Positions 6,407 to 13,674 of a stretch of 14,436 bases of DNA are shown here, one piece after another. Below the pieces are notes generated by a model that was not told where the DNA came from, searched no databases, and saw only the letters and a program-made list of their open reading frames with translations. The position numbers and the translations under genes were made by a program. Each line of letters opens with the position of its first letter. Position 1 is the stretch's first letter. The DNA is taken from contig DNZD01000007.1 of NCBI GenBank assembly GCA_003504855.1, positions 1 through 14,436 of the forward strand, given 5' to 3'. This DNA comes from Cytophagales bacterium. Lineage in GTDB: Bacteria; Bacteroidota; Bacteroidia; Cytophagales; Cyclobacteriaceae.

Positions 6407-6952
6407 ATGAACAGCACTGTCCGGATTACTTCCGTTTTTTCATGCTCCCTCGAACGGGCATTTAAAACACCTATGCTCTGCGATGTATCAAAAGTGCACA
6501 CGGGCTACGGTATCATGCCCAAAGTCACTCACTGCACGGAAGATGAAACTTGGGGACAGCCGGGTGGCAGCAAAAAGATCTTCGCTGCACCATCACTGAC
6601 GCAAAAAGGCGGATATGCTTCCATGGACAAGGTCATCGAACGAATTGAAAATAAATACTGGAAGATAGAAGTGAGTGACTTCCAGGCGTGGATACTAGGG
6701 TTTAGCAAATTTACCGGTGAATGGCAGACCACGGAATTCGGGACCAATAAGATCCTGATCAGGTACACCTACACGATGCACTCGGATCAATGGATACTGT
6801 TTCCTGTGCAGTGGCTGTTTACCAAACTCTTGTGGCGCGTGTACATGCGGCATGTATTGGAAAACGTGCGGCAACTGGCGTATCAGGAGGAGCCGTATAT
6901 GTATCCGGGCACCTTCGGTGCAAATGCATTTCCCGCTGATAGCGCGGATTGA
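6407..6952 (+). CDS. SRPBCC-fold (polyketide cyclase/START-like) protein with repeat-derived C-terminus
   Basis: A 181-aa protein of the SRPBCC superfamily, whose members form a helix-grip pocket for hydrophobic ligands. The beginning SVFSCSLERAFKTPML is the usual first strand and helix; residues about 85-120 (RIENKYWKIEVSDFQAW) and 125-165 give the antiparallel strands, and HVLENVRQLAYQEEP is the long C-terminal helix. The ligand is unknown. The natural protein seems to end near residue 167 (PYMYP): the last 14 residues (GTFGANAFPADSAD) and the stop are encoded by the dispersed repeat that starts at 6908. The repeat has therefore supplied a new C-terminus and stop. The ATG at 6407 starts the conserved fold directly and is the best start. 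The upstream side has 11-bp tandem repeats; downstream, the serine hydrolase gene converges across a repeat field. Confidence 0.8.
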   Translation: MNSTVRITSVFSCSLERAFKTPMLCDVSKVHTGYGIMPKVTHCTEDETWGQPGGSKKIFAAPSLTQKGGYASMDKVIERIENKYWKIEVSDFQAWILGFSKFTGEWQTTEFGTNKILIRYTYTMHSDQWILFPVQWLFTKLLWRVYMRHVLENVRQLAYQEEPYMYPGTFGANAFPADSAD

Positions 6953-7027
6953 ATGCACCGCTGATTAACGCGGAATTCTCTTTGAGAAAAAGAAAAAAAC
7001 GCAGAAGGCACCTTCGGTGCAAGTGCA
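6908..7027 (+). repeat. 120-bp dispersed repeat, copy 1 (overlaps the SRPBCC gene end)
   Basis: The unit begins and ends with GGCACCTTCGGTGCAA, whose core GCACC-TTC-GGTGC forms a small hairpin (6908-6928 and 7007-7027). Between them lie CGCTGAT..CGCGGAT and CGCTGATTAACGCGGA motifs and an A-rich run. It is repeated at 7085-7204 with only a few differences. A single hairpin core in reverse orientation, less complete, occurs at 7389-7400. Confidence 0.85.
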
Positions 7028-7052
7028 GTACCCATGGATGACTAGCTTTTTT

Positions 7053-7082
7053 GCCGCGGAGGCGCAGAGGCGCTAAGACGCC
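7053..7082 (+). repeat. GC-rich dispersed repeat, CCGCGGAGGCGCAGAGGCGC type
   Basis: This 30-bp segment lies in the 57-bp spacer between the two 120-bp repeats. The same motif occurs in reverse orientation at 7235-7264, 7437-7472 and 7516-7547. I know this type as a common intergenic repeat in many unrelated bacterial genomes. It has no coding sense. Confidence 0.7.
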
Positions 7083-7084
7083 GA

Positions 7085-7204
7085 GGCACCTTCGGTGCAA
7101 ATGCATTTCCCGCTGATCACGCAGATTGAATGCACCGCTGATTAACGCGGAATTCTCTGAAGAAAAAGAAAAAAAACGCAGAAGGCACCTTCGGTGCAAA
7201 TGCA
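7085..7204 (+). repeat. 120-bp dispersed repeat, copy 2
   Basis: Direct copy of 6908-7027, offset by 177 bp, again bounded by GGCACCTTCGGTGCAA hairpins (7085-7105 and 7184-7204). Differences are few: three substitutions in the CGCTGAT..CGC-GAT motif, small changes in the A-rich run and one near the end. The near-identity suggests a recent duplication of the 120-bp unit plus its 57-bp spacer. Confidence 0.85.
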
Positions 7205-7234
7205 AAAGATCGCGATTAATAGAATCAAATTCCT

Positions 7235-7264
7235 CTCCGCGTCTTTGCGCCTCTGCGGTGAAAA
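7235..7264 (-). repeat. GC-rich dispersed repeat, reverse orientation
   Basis: CTCCGCGTCTTTGCGCCTC followed by TGCGGTGAAAA is the reverse-oriented form of the element at 7053-7082. It follows the second 120-bp repeat by 30 bp of unremarkable sequence. Confidence 0.65.
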
Positions 7265-7302
7265 TTGCATCCTCCACGGATAGCCCTTGACAAAACTGTG
7301 CC

Positions 7303-7368
7303 ACCCCGTTGGGGTTGCCGCTGCTAATATTAATGATCAGGTCTATTAAAATTTCACCCCTCCGGGGT
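7303..7368. repeat. paired ACCCC-nnn-GGGGT hairpins
   Basis: Two small perfect hairpins have identical stems: ACCCC-GTT-GGGGT at 7303-7315 and ACCCC-TCC-GGGGT at 7356-7368. They are 53 bp apart and separated by AT-rich sequence. The pair resembles a dispersed hairpin element I recall from Bacteroidota intergenic regions. There is no T-tract, so I do not call it a terminator. Confidence 0.6.
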
Positions 7369-7436
7369 TAAATGCACGATATTATGCTACCGAAGGTGCC
7401 CGTGTCTTTTTTTGTATTTTGTGTTCAATAATTCTT

Positions 7437-7547
7437 TGCGTCTCCGCGTCTTTGCGCCTCCGCGGCAAAAAATCCCCACGCCATCGCGCTTTGCGGTGAA
7501 AAGCATCAAATCATTCTCCGCGCCTCAGCGTCTCCGCGGCAAAAAAA
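7437..7547 (-). repeat. cluster of GC-rich dispersed repeats ending at the serine hydrolase stop
   Basis: Two clear copies (7437-7472 and 7516-7547), each ending CTCCGCGGCAAAA, and a shorter degenerate one between them (7480-7504, CGCTTTGCGGTGAAAAG). The last copy abuts the TAA of the serine hydrolase gene at 7548-7550, so the repeat occupies the whole 3' flank of that gene. With the elements further left, almost all of 6953-7547 is repeat and holds no gene. Confidence 0.65.
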
Positions 7548-9098
7548 TTATCTTTTGATTTCGAAATTCAAATCATGAAAATCAAAACTGAAATCTGTCA
7601 GCGGCGATATGGCATGCATCGTGAAGGCCTTCGCCCTGCCTGATTCATTCAGCACAAAATCCACATAACAATCCGCATCCAGGCTGCGGTCCTTCCACCG
7701 GGCCAGGAGGGTGTTGCCACCAAAGTACATCAACTCACCGGCAATGCGCGGTGACCGTTTCGACGCAAACCATAGCTTCCCATCCTTCATCGAAATAGTC
7801 ACTTCGCCAAACCAGGGATCGACATAGGTTCCCATTACCGATGCAGGATCCATGGCCTTCCCGGATTTCCGATTGGTATCAGCAATCTGCCAGATGCTGT
7901 CCACCATATGATTTACTTTGGCTACCTGCGCATTGCGATTGCCGGAATACTCCTTCACCCGGTCCGTGCCGGTGATCCCAAAGTAACCGTCTTTGATCTG
8001 GTTGGTAATCGAAACAAACGCGCCTCCCTCCTGCTGGTTGGTCAATACAATGATGCCCAGGTTCAACTCCGGGATCATGGTAATCTGGGTCACCATGCCT
8101 TCCAATCCTCCGGTATGGCTAAGCTGCTTATATCCTTTCACATCACTTACACCGAAGCCCAGGCCATAGGCGGAGAAGTGGGTGTTGTATGCACCGGGGT
8201 TTCGCACAGGTATAATGGTCTGAGGTGTCCACATCTCTTCATGCACATTATCAGAAAAAAGCACTTTCTTATTCCCTTCACCATACTTGCCGTGATTCAA
8301 TTGAAGCAGTACCCATTTGCTCAGGTCGGCGATGCTGGAGTTAAGTCCGCCGGCAGCGTGACCCACCTTGAGTGTATTTCGCCTCACCACCTGCACCTTG
8401 CCGTTGACGGGCGCATGACCGTCGATGACGTTGGACTTGTCCTTAAGTCGTTCATACGAAGCAGCGGTGTGGGTCATACCGAGGGGTTGAATAATTCTCT
8501 GTTCAACAAAATCATCCCAGCTCATGCCACTGACGCGGGCCACCACCTCACCGGCAATGATGTACAGGTTGTTATCATAATCATATTTCGACCGAAAACC
8601 AGATACCGGCTTCAGGTGGCGGAGGTTATAGATAATATCCTTGAGGGTAAAGTCGCTGGAGTCCGGGAAGAACATGAGGTCACCTGCCCCCAGGCCCATC
8701 CCGCTGCGGTGGGTGAGCAGATCGCGGATGGTAAACTCTTCGGTGACGTAGGGGTTGTACAGTTTGAATTCAGGAATGTAGTCCCTGACTTTATCATCCC
8801 ACTTTATTTTTCCTTCGTCCACCAGGATACCCAGCGTGGCAGCGCAGAATGCCTTGCTGTTGGAGGCGATGCCAAAGAGCGTATTCTCGTCCACGGGCTG
8901 CTGGGTGTTCAGGCTCCGGACGCCATACCCTTTGGCATGAATGACTTTACCGTCTTTAATGACGGCCACGGCAATGCCCGGCACGTTAAATGCCTTCATC
9001 GAACGAACAGCCAGTTCATCGATGGCTTTGGAGGTAAGCGGCTGGGCGGTGACTGAGAAGCAAAAAGCGGCCAGCACCAGAACAAGGTAATTTTTCAT
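7548..9098 (-). CDS. exported serine hydrolase, class C beta-lactamase family, with C-terminal DUF3471-like domain
   Basis: A 516-aa exported hydrolase. A signal peptide (MKNYLVLVLAAFCFSVTAQ) precedes the mature part. The penicillin-binding / class C beta-lactamase fold covers about 22-375: the SxxK motif is S79-N-S-K82 (nucleophile S79), the YxN motif is Y174-D-N176 within YDYDNN, and the KTG-equivalent is H328-T329-G330 in LSHTGG. HTG instead of KTG is usual for the esterase, D-aminopeptidase and peptidase-like members, so antibiotic hydrolysis is unlikely. Residues about 395-510, including PASVMGTYVDPWFGEVTI and WKDRSLDADCYVDF, form the beta-rich DUF3471-like domain common in Bacteroidota members. 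The substrate is unknown, perhaps a peptide or ester in the periplasm. It is divergent from the CotH gene, 122 bp away, and likely monocistronic. The 3' flank is dispersed repeat. Confidence 0.93.
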   Translation of the reverse strand: MKNYLVLVLAAFCFSVTAQPLTSKAIDELAVRSMKAFNVPGIAVAVIKDGKVIHAKGYGVRSLNTQQPVDENTLFGIASNSKAFCAATLGILVDEGKIKWDDKVRDYIPEFKLYNPYVTEEFTIRDLLTHRSGMGLGAGDLMFFPDSSDFTLKDIIYNLRHLKPVSGFRSKYDYDNNLYIIAGEVVARVSGMSWDDFVEQRIIQPLGMTHTAASYERLKDKSNVIDGHAPVNGKVQVVRRNTLKVGHAAGGLNSSIADLSKWVLLQLNHGKYGEGNKKVLFSDNVHEEMWTPQTIIPVRNPGAYNTHFSAYGLGFGVSDVKGYKQLSHTGGLEGMVTQITMIPELNLGIIVLTNQQEGGAFVSITNQIKDGYFGITGTDRVKEYSGNRNAQVAKVNHMVDSIWQIADTNRKSGKAMDPASVMGTYVDPWFGEVTISMKDGKLWFASKRSPRIAGELMYFGGNTLLARWKDRSLDADCYVDFVLNESGRAKAFTMHAISPLTDFSFDFHDLNFEIKR

Positions 9099-9220
9099 AG
9101 GATGGATATGGGAATAAGCAATTCCAATTTATCAAAATTGCCGGATACCGACCATAGCCATTTCGGTGCGGTCTGACGATAATCATGTTGCGAGAATCCG
9201 GGGAGTGGTACATTTAGAGC

Positions 9221-10849
9221 ATGAAGATCAAGGTACTAACCACGATACTGTGTTTAATTTCTCTGCCTGTTGCCTTGGCACAGGTAAACTTTACGTCATC
9301 CAATCTGCCGATTATTGTGATCAACACCCACGGGCAGACCATTCCGGATGAGCCGAAAATTGATGCCGACATGGGCATCATCTACAACGGTGTCGGCTTA
9401 CGCAACAGCCTCACCGATCCGTTCAATAACTTCAATGGCAAGATTGGCATTGAGTTGAGGGGATCAACATCTCAGGATTTGTTTCCCAAAAAGCAATACG
9501 GCATTGAAATCCGGGATGCCAGCGGAAAAGGCATTGATGCGTCCTTGCTGGGGTTGCCGAAAAAAGACGACTGGGTGCTTTTTGCCCCCTATGATGACAA
9601 GAGTCTCATGCGCGATGTGTTGGCGTACAAGCTGGGCAGGGACCTCGGGCGTTACGCATCCAGGTCTGTGTATTGCGAAATGGTGCTTAATGGAGAATAC
9701 ATGGGTGTCTTTGTGTTGTTGGAAAAGATCAAACGTGACAAGAACCGGGTGAATATCGACAAGCTCGACATCACCGAAAACACCGGAGACAACCTGACTG
9801 GTGGATACATTCTGAAACTAGACAAAATCGAAGGCAGCGGTGGCGCGGGATGGAACTCACCCTATCCGCCTCCTAACCGCAGCGGCGGGCAAACAACCTA
9901 CTTCCAATACGAATATCCCAAACCTGAAGATATTACCGCTGAGCAAAAGGCATACATCATCAACTACATCAGAGAGTTTGAGAATACCCTCGCCATGGAC
10001 AATTTCAAAGATCCGGTAAATGGGTATGCCAAATACATTGATGTGGATTCGTTCGTGGACTATTTCATCGCCAATGAACTCAGTCGCAATCCGGATGCCT
10101 ACCGGATCAGTACATTTATGTACAAACGCAAGGACTCCGATGGCGGCAAACTCTTCATGGGGCCCATATGGGATTTCAACCTGGGCTTTGGCAACGTGAA
10201 TTTTTGTGCGAAGGAAAAACCGGAAGGTTTTATCATTGATTACAACATGATTTGCCCCAGCGATGGTTGGCTCGTCCCGTTCTGGTGGAGTCGCCTGTTT
10301 GAAGATCCCGCCTTTAAAACCAAAGTAGTTACCCGCTGGCAGACCCTGCGCTCCAAGACCTACGCAACCTCCCGTATCACCGACTACATCGATTCTGTGT
10401 CCCATGTTCTGAACCTTGAATCGCAGCAACGCAACTTTCAACGTTGGCCTGTCCTGGGGCAATATGTATGGCCCAACAGTTTTGTGGGACCGACCTTTCA
10501 ATCAGAAGTAGATTGGCTCAAAGACTGGGTGACCCGCAGACTATCCTGGATGGACGCAAACCTTCCGAATGTAATAACCACGTATGAAAACAATCCAGTG
10601 AGATTTGCCGTAACCGCTTCTCCCAATCCTTTCCAGGACAATATCACACTGCGGTATCAACAAGTTCAGCCCGGTCCGATCCACACTGAGATAGTCGACA
10701 TGGCAGGGCGCAGGCTCTATAGCTTCACCCGTTATGAAGATGCCGGTGTCTATGAAGAGAAACTCGCCGTTCCGTTGGAGTCCGGATTGTACCTGATCCA
10801 GTGTACCAGCGCAGGACAGCAGGTCATCGTAAAAGTAATCAAGCACTAA
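9221..10849 (+). CDS. secreted CotH-kinase family protein with T9SS sorting domain
   Basis: A 542-aa secreted protein. A signal peptide (about 1-20, ending LPVALAQ) is followed by a short N-terminal region and the CotH domain (about 70-445). Recognisable CotH features are IELRGSTSQ, KQYGIEI, DDWVLFAPYDDKSLMRDVLA, the EYMGVFVLLEKIKRDKNRV strand-helix, and GPIWDFNLGFGN, where D318 is the likely metal-binding Asp and the next position is Asn, as I recall in many Bacteroidota members. CotH proteins are atypical kinases first known from spore coats; in Bacteroidota the substrate is unknown. Residues about 466-542 (ASPNPFQDNITLRY, then IVDMAGRRLYSF and SGLYLIQ) form a type A T9SS C-terminal sorting domain, so the protein is carried to the cell surface or released. 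TACATTTA at 9209-9216 resembles a -7 element but lies only 4 nt before the ATG. It converges with the small membrane-protein gene. Confidence 0.94.
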   Translation: MKIKVLTTILCLISLPVALAQVNFTSSNLPIIVINTHGQTIPDEPKIDADMGIIYNGVGLRNSLTDPFNNFNGKIGIELRGSTSQDLFPKKQYGIEIRDASGKGIDASLLGLPKKDDWVLFAPYDDKSLMRDVLAYKLGRDLGRYASRSVYCEMVLNGEYMGVFVLLEKIKRDKNRVNIDKLDITENTGDNLTGGYILKLDKIEGSGGAGWNSPYPPPNRSGGQTTYFQYEYPKPEDITAEQKAYIINYIREFENTLAMDNFKDPVNGYAKYIDVDSFVDYFIANELSRNPDAYRISTFMYKRKDSDGGKLFMGPIWDFNLGFGNVNFCAKEKPEGFIIDYNMICPSDGWLVPFWWSRLFEDPAFKTKVVTRWQTLRSKTYATSRITDYIDSVSHVLNLESQQRNFQRWPVLGQYVWPNSFVGPTFQSEVDWLKDWVTRRLSWMDANLPNVITTYENNPVRFAVTASPNPFQDNITLRYQQVQPGPIHTEIVDMAGRRLYSFTRYEDAGVYEEKLAVPLESGLYLIQCTSAGQQVIVKVIKH

Positions 10850-10853
10850 GTAA

Positions 10854-10879
10854 ACCCATTCTGCCTAAGGCGCATGGGT
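10854..10879. terminator. possible bidirectional stem-loop between convergent genes
   Basis: ACCCAT (10854-10859) pairs with ATGGGT (10874-10879), and inside it GCC pairs with GGC around a TAA loop. It starts 4 nt after the CotH gene stop and overlaps the last codons of the opposing small gene. There is no T-run on either strand, so terminator function is uncertain. Confidence 0.3.
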
Positions 10880-11068
10880 GTCGCCATCGTCTGCCCGTTT
10901 CTTCACGGAGCGATAGACCAGCCAGCCGAAGCCGACAAGCACAACGAATGGCAAATACTGCCCGATGGTATAGCCGATTTGGTATCCGCGGTCATGCGCT
11001 ACGGAATCCTGCGCCTTCAGGCCGATGGAAAGCGCCATGAGACAAACAACAAGGATGCTCTTTTTCAT
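10865..11068 (-). CDS. small exported or membrane protein, 67 aa
   Basis: A 67-aa protein of unknown function. It starts MKKSILVVCLMALSIGLKAQ, a good signal peptide with a plausible cleavage after the KAQ region, and has one further hydrophobic segment (YLPFVVLVGFGWLVYRSV) followed by KKR and a charged, short C-terminus. This predicts a single-pass inner-membrane protein with a small periplasmic loop and a basic cytoplasmic end. The frame extends five codons further to a GTG at 11083, but the ATG at 11068 gives a proper signal peptide and is preferred. It is divergent from the ABM gene with only 32 bp between the starts, and convergent with the CotH gene. The clear topology supports a real gene despite its size. 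Confidence 0.65.
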   Translation of the reverse strand: MKKSILVVCLMALSIGLKAQDSVAHDRGYQIGYTIGQYLPFVVLVGFGWLVYRSVKKRADDGDTHAP

Positions 11069-11100
11069 AACTTGGGGTGGCACAAAAATAAACGCTTCCC

Positions 11101-11397
11101 ATGATCATTCGCATCGTACGCATGCATTTTACCGATGCCTCACTCCCCCGGTTTCTGGAAATCTTCAACAACCACAAACTGGCGATACGCAATTTTCCGG
11201 GATGCACACACCTTCAGTTGATGAAGGACCCGGCCGATCCGCTCTGCCTTACCACACTCAGCCATTGGAATCTCGCAACTGATCTTGAGCGCTATCGCAC
11301 CTCCGAACTTTTTGAAGGTGTCTGGCGTCAGGTGAAGCCTTTGTTTGGCGCTCGTACCCAGGCGTTCTCGCTCGAATCATTTATTAGTGTGCCTTAG
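11101..11397 (+). CDS. ABM-domain (antibiotic biosynthesis monooxygenase-like) protein
   Basis: A 98-aa protein of the dimeric alpha/beta-barrel ABM superfamily. Typical features are the first strand IIRIVRMHF, the helix [23 protein letters not shown], and the [23 protein letters not shown] helix near residues 52-75. Relatives include quinol monooxygenases (YgiN type) and heme-degrading enzymes; the substrate cannot be told from sequence. The ATG at 11101 gives the full first strand. The stop (TAG, 11395-11397) overlaps the araA stop on the other strand by 4 nt, a tail-to-tail overlap. Its start is only 32 bp from the start of the divergent small membrane protein, so its promoter must overlap that gene. 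Confidence 0.88.
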   Translation: MIIRIVRMHFTDASLPRFLEIFNNHKLAIRNFPGCTHLQLMKDPADPLCLTTLSHWNLATDLERYRTSELFEGVWRQVKPLFGARTQAFSLESFISVP

Positions 11398-12875
11398 CGG
11401 TACGACGTTTCATTCCAGCGCAGTTCGTTCTTCAATTGCGTCAGTGTGGTGCCGGTGCCAATGCGAATCATTTCAATACCGGCCATCTCGGCAAAATCCT
11501 CGAGGTACTCAGTGGTCAGGTTCTGACTATACACTGTATGATGCGCCCCACCGGCCAGTATCCATCCTGCGCAAGCGGTATTCATATCGGGCAGGGGTTT
11601 CCACAACACACGCGCCACCGGCAGCTTGGGCAGCGGTTGCTCCGGAGCAATGGCACTCACCTCGTTCACCAGCAAGCGGAAACGATTTCCCATATCGATC
11701 ATGGATGCATTCAGGGCATTGCCCGGCGCCGTATTGAACACCAAACGAACGGGATCGGCTTTCCCGCCAATACCCAGCGGATGGATCTCACAAGTGGGCT
11801 TTCCCTCCGCAATGGACGGACATATCTCCAGCATATGCGCACCCAACACCTGGTTGTTGTTGGCGGCAAAGTGATATGTATAATCTTCCATAAATGAGTT
11901 CCCCCCCGGCAAGCCTGTGGCCATTACCTTCATCGCGCGTACCAACGCTGCAGTCTTCCAGTCTCCTTCAGCACCAAAACCATAGCCATCGGCCATCAGT
12001 CGTTGGACCGCGATGCCCGGCAATTGTACCAGTCCATGCAGGTCTTCAAATGTGTCCGTGAATCCTTTGAAGTTTCCATCGACGAGAAACATCCGTAAAC
12101 CGATTTCGATGCGGGCTGCCTCCCGCAGCGAACTGCGGTGAGCACCATCCTTCTTCAACGAAGATGCCAACGTGTACGTATCCTCGTATACCTTAACCAA
12201 TTCATCAACTTCCGCATCAGAAACCTGCCGGATAAAAGTTACCAGGTCACCCATACCATATCCATTGACACTATAGCCAAACTTGATCTGGGCTTCCACC
12301 TTATCACCTTCGGTAACCGCTACCTGGCGCATGTTGTCACCAAAGCGGCAGAACTTTGCATTTTGCCAGTCATGCCAGCCGAGGGCCGCACGCGACCAGA
12401 CATTAATACGGGCAATTACTTCAGGATCCTGCCAATGACCGACCACCACTTTGCGGGTAAGCCGCATCCTGCTCATGATGAAACCAAACTCGCGGTCACC
12501 GTGTGCTGACTGATTCAGGTTCATGAAATCCATATCAATGGCACTCCAGGGGATATCGCGATTGAACTGGGTATGCAGGTGCAGCATAGGCTTGCTCAAA
12601 ATCTTCAAACCGCCGATCCACATTTTGGCTGGTGAAAAGGTGTGCATCCAGGCTATTACGCCAATACATGGAGCCGAGGCACTGGCTTCACTGCATACTG
12701 CTGCGATCTCATCCGGGGTCTTCACTACCGGTTTGAACACTATTCGGACAGGGATGCCTGAGGCATTGAGTCCATTAACGATCACTTGCGAATGATCTGC
12801 TACTTGCTTGAGCGTTTCTTCCCCGTAGAGGTGTTGTGAGCCAGTGAGAAACCAGAGTTCGGGAGTTGGAGACAT
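11394..12875 (-). CDS. araA: L-arabinose isomerase
   Basis: Converts L-arabinose to L-ribulose, the first step of L-arabinose catabolism, in the cytoplasm with Mn2+. The 493-aa protein has the usual length and motifs: [13 protein letters not shown] at the N-terminus, the metal and catalytic residues E303 (in GFGAEGDWK), E330 (SFMEDYTYH), H347 ([10 protein letters not shown]) and the His pair 445-446 ([10 protein letters not shown]), corresponding to E. coli E306, E333, H350 and H450. The frame continues 24 codons upstream to 12947, but that extension is encoded by a 16-bp tandem repeat and is not conserved sequence; the ATG at 12875 begins [13 protein letters not shown] and is the correct start. 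It is the last gene of araB-araD-araA, 97 bp after araD. Its stop overlaps the convergent ABM gene by 4 nt. Confidence 0.97.
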   Translation of the reverse strand: MSPTPELWFLTGSQHLYGEETLKQVADHSQVIVNGLNASGIPVRIVFKPVVKTPDEIAAVCSEASASAPCIGVIAWMHTFSPAKMWIGGLKILSKPMLHLHTQFNRDIPWSAIDMDFMNLNQSAHGDREFGFIMSRMRLTRKVVVGHWQDPEVIARINVWSRAALGWHDWQNAKFCRFGDNMRQVAVTEGDKVEAQIKFGYSVNGYGMGDLVTFIRQVSDAEVDELVKVYEDTYTLASSLKKDGAHRSSLREAARIEIGLRMFLVDGNFKGFTDTFEDLHGLVQLPGIAVQRLMADGYGFGAEGDWKTAALVRAMKVMATGLPGGNSFMEDYTYHFAANNNQVLGAHMLEICPSIAEGKPTCEIHPLGIGGKADPVRLVFNTAPGNALNASMIDMGNRFRLLVNEVSAIAPEQPLPKLPVARVLWKPLPDMNTACAGWILAGGAHHTVYSQNLTTEYLEDFAEMAGIEMIRIGTGTTLTQLKNELRWNETSYR

Positions 12876-12880
12876 AATCT

Positions 12881-12912
12881 GAGGATTTGAAGATTTGAGG
12901 ATTTGAAGATTG
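12881..12912. repeat. 16-bp tandem repeat, two units, just upstream of araA
   Basis: GAGGATTTGAAGATTT (12881-12896) is followed at once by GAGGATTTGAAGATTG (12897-12912). The repeat ends 5 nt from the araA ATG and so forms much of its leader. I recall similar GATTTGA-rich short repeats in Bacteroidota intergenic regions. It creates the spurious N-terminal extension of the araA frame. Confidence 0.75.
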
Positions 12913-12939
12913 GTCGCTGGTTGAATCCAGGAATAGGTG

Positions 12940-12956
12940 TGTCTCAAGAAGAGACA
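12940..12956. other. small hairpin in the araD-araA gap
   Basis: TGTCTC (12940-12945) and GAGACA (12951-12956) form a perfect 6-bp stem with a 5-nt loop, in the 97-bp spacer between araD and araA. No T-tract follows on the minus strand. It could be an mRNA processing or stability element, or chance. Confidence 0.3.
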
Positions 12957-12972
12957 GGTTTATGTTGATAAG

Positions 12973-13674
12973 TCAGGTTGACTGGCCATAATAGGAATCA
13001 GGGCCGTGTTTGCGTTGGTGGTGTTTCTGAATCAGGGAGTTCTTCAAACGCGGGGCGGTAGGGTTGATTTGTAATGTGAGGTGTGCCATCCTGGCCAGCT
13101 CCTCAAGAACGGCTGCATGGTACAAGGCTTTTTCAGCCGTCTTACCCCAGGCAAATGGTGCATGATTGCCTACCAGCATCATCTCCACTTCGGTGGGATC
13201 CAGGTTTCTGGATTTGAAACAGTCGATAATCTGATAGCCGGTTTCCAACTCATAGTTTCCGGATATCCGGGCGTCGTCCATCGGAGGAGCGCAGGGCACA
13301 TCGACAGTCAGGTGGTCGGCATGGGTTGTTCCAAAAATAGGAATGTCTTTGCCCGCCTGGGCCCAGGCAGTAGCATACGTTGAATGGGTATGAACAATGG
13401 CACCCTGCGAAGACCAGTGCTTATACAGCACTGCGTGGGTCAACGTATCAGATGAGGGTCGCAGGTTGCCCCACTGAACAATACCATCGTAATCAACGAT
13501 TACCATCTTATCGGGGGTAAGCTGATCATACGGAACGCCGCTAGGCTTGATAGCAAAAACAGACGCGGCACGGTCAACCACGCTTACGTTACCGAAGGTG
13601 AACATCACCAGGCCGAGTCGTGGCAGTTGCAGGTTGGCCTCAAAGGCTTCCTCTCGCAGGGTCTTGTAATTCAT
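12973..13674 (-). CDS. araD: L-ribulose-5-phosphate 4-epimerase
   Basis: Converts L-ribulose 5-phosphate to D-xylulose 5-phosphate, feeding the pentose phosphate pathway. The 233-aa class II aldolase-fold protein shows all expected active-site residues at the E. coli numbering: D76 (SSDT), zinc ligands H95 and H97 (VHTHST) and H171 (GNHAPFAWG), D120 (THADHL), a His pair near 218 and Y229 in KHGPDSYYGQ. The N-terminal FTFGNVSVVDR and KPSGVPYD are the phosphate-binding region. The ATG overlaps the araB stop (ATGA), so translation is coupled to the kinase; araA follows 97 bp downstream. No anomaly is seen. The D76, H95, H97, H171, Y229 set separates it from fuculose aldolases. Confidence 0.97.
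   Translation of the reverse strand: MNYKTLREEAFEANLQLPRLGLVMFTFGNVSVVDRAASVFAIKPSGVPYDQLTPDKMVIVDYDGIVQWGNLRPSSDTLTHAVLYKHWSSQGAIVHTHSTYATAWAQAGKDIPIFGTTHADHLTVDVPCAPPMDDARISGNYELETGYQIIDCFKSRNLDPTEVEMMLVGNHAPFAWGKTAEKALYHAAVLEELARMAHLTLQINPTAPRLKNSLIQKHHQRKHGPDSYYGQST

Noticed and set aside
6819..7304. 161-aa minus-strand frame with repeated HLHRRCLLRFF and ENSALISGAF peptides
   Set aside because: It is the translation of the dispersed 120-bp repeats and overlaps the SRPBCC gene; the repeated peptide follows the DNA repeat, not a protein family.
7908..9056. 382-aa plus-strand frame
   Set aside because: It is an antisense shadow of the serine hydrolase gene, which has a signal peptide and all catalytic motifs.
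7548..9098. Beta-lactamase resistance gene
   Set aside because: The third motif is HTG, and there is an added C-terminal domain, as in esterase or peptidase-like relatives; resistance is not supported.
10865..11083. 72-aa version of the small membrane protein starting at GTG 11083
   Set aside because: The ATG at 11068 starts a standard signal peptide (MKKSIL), so the shorter form is preferred.
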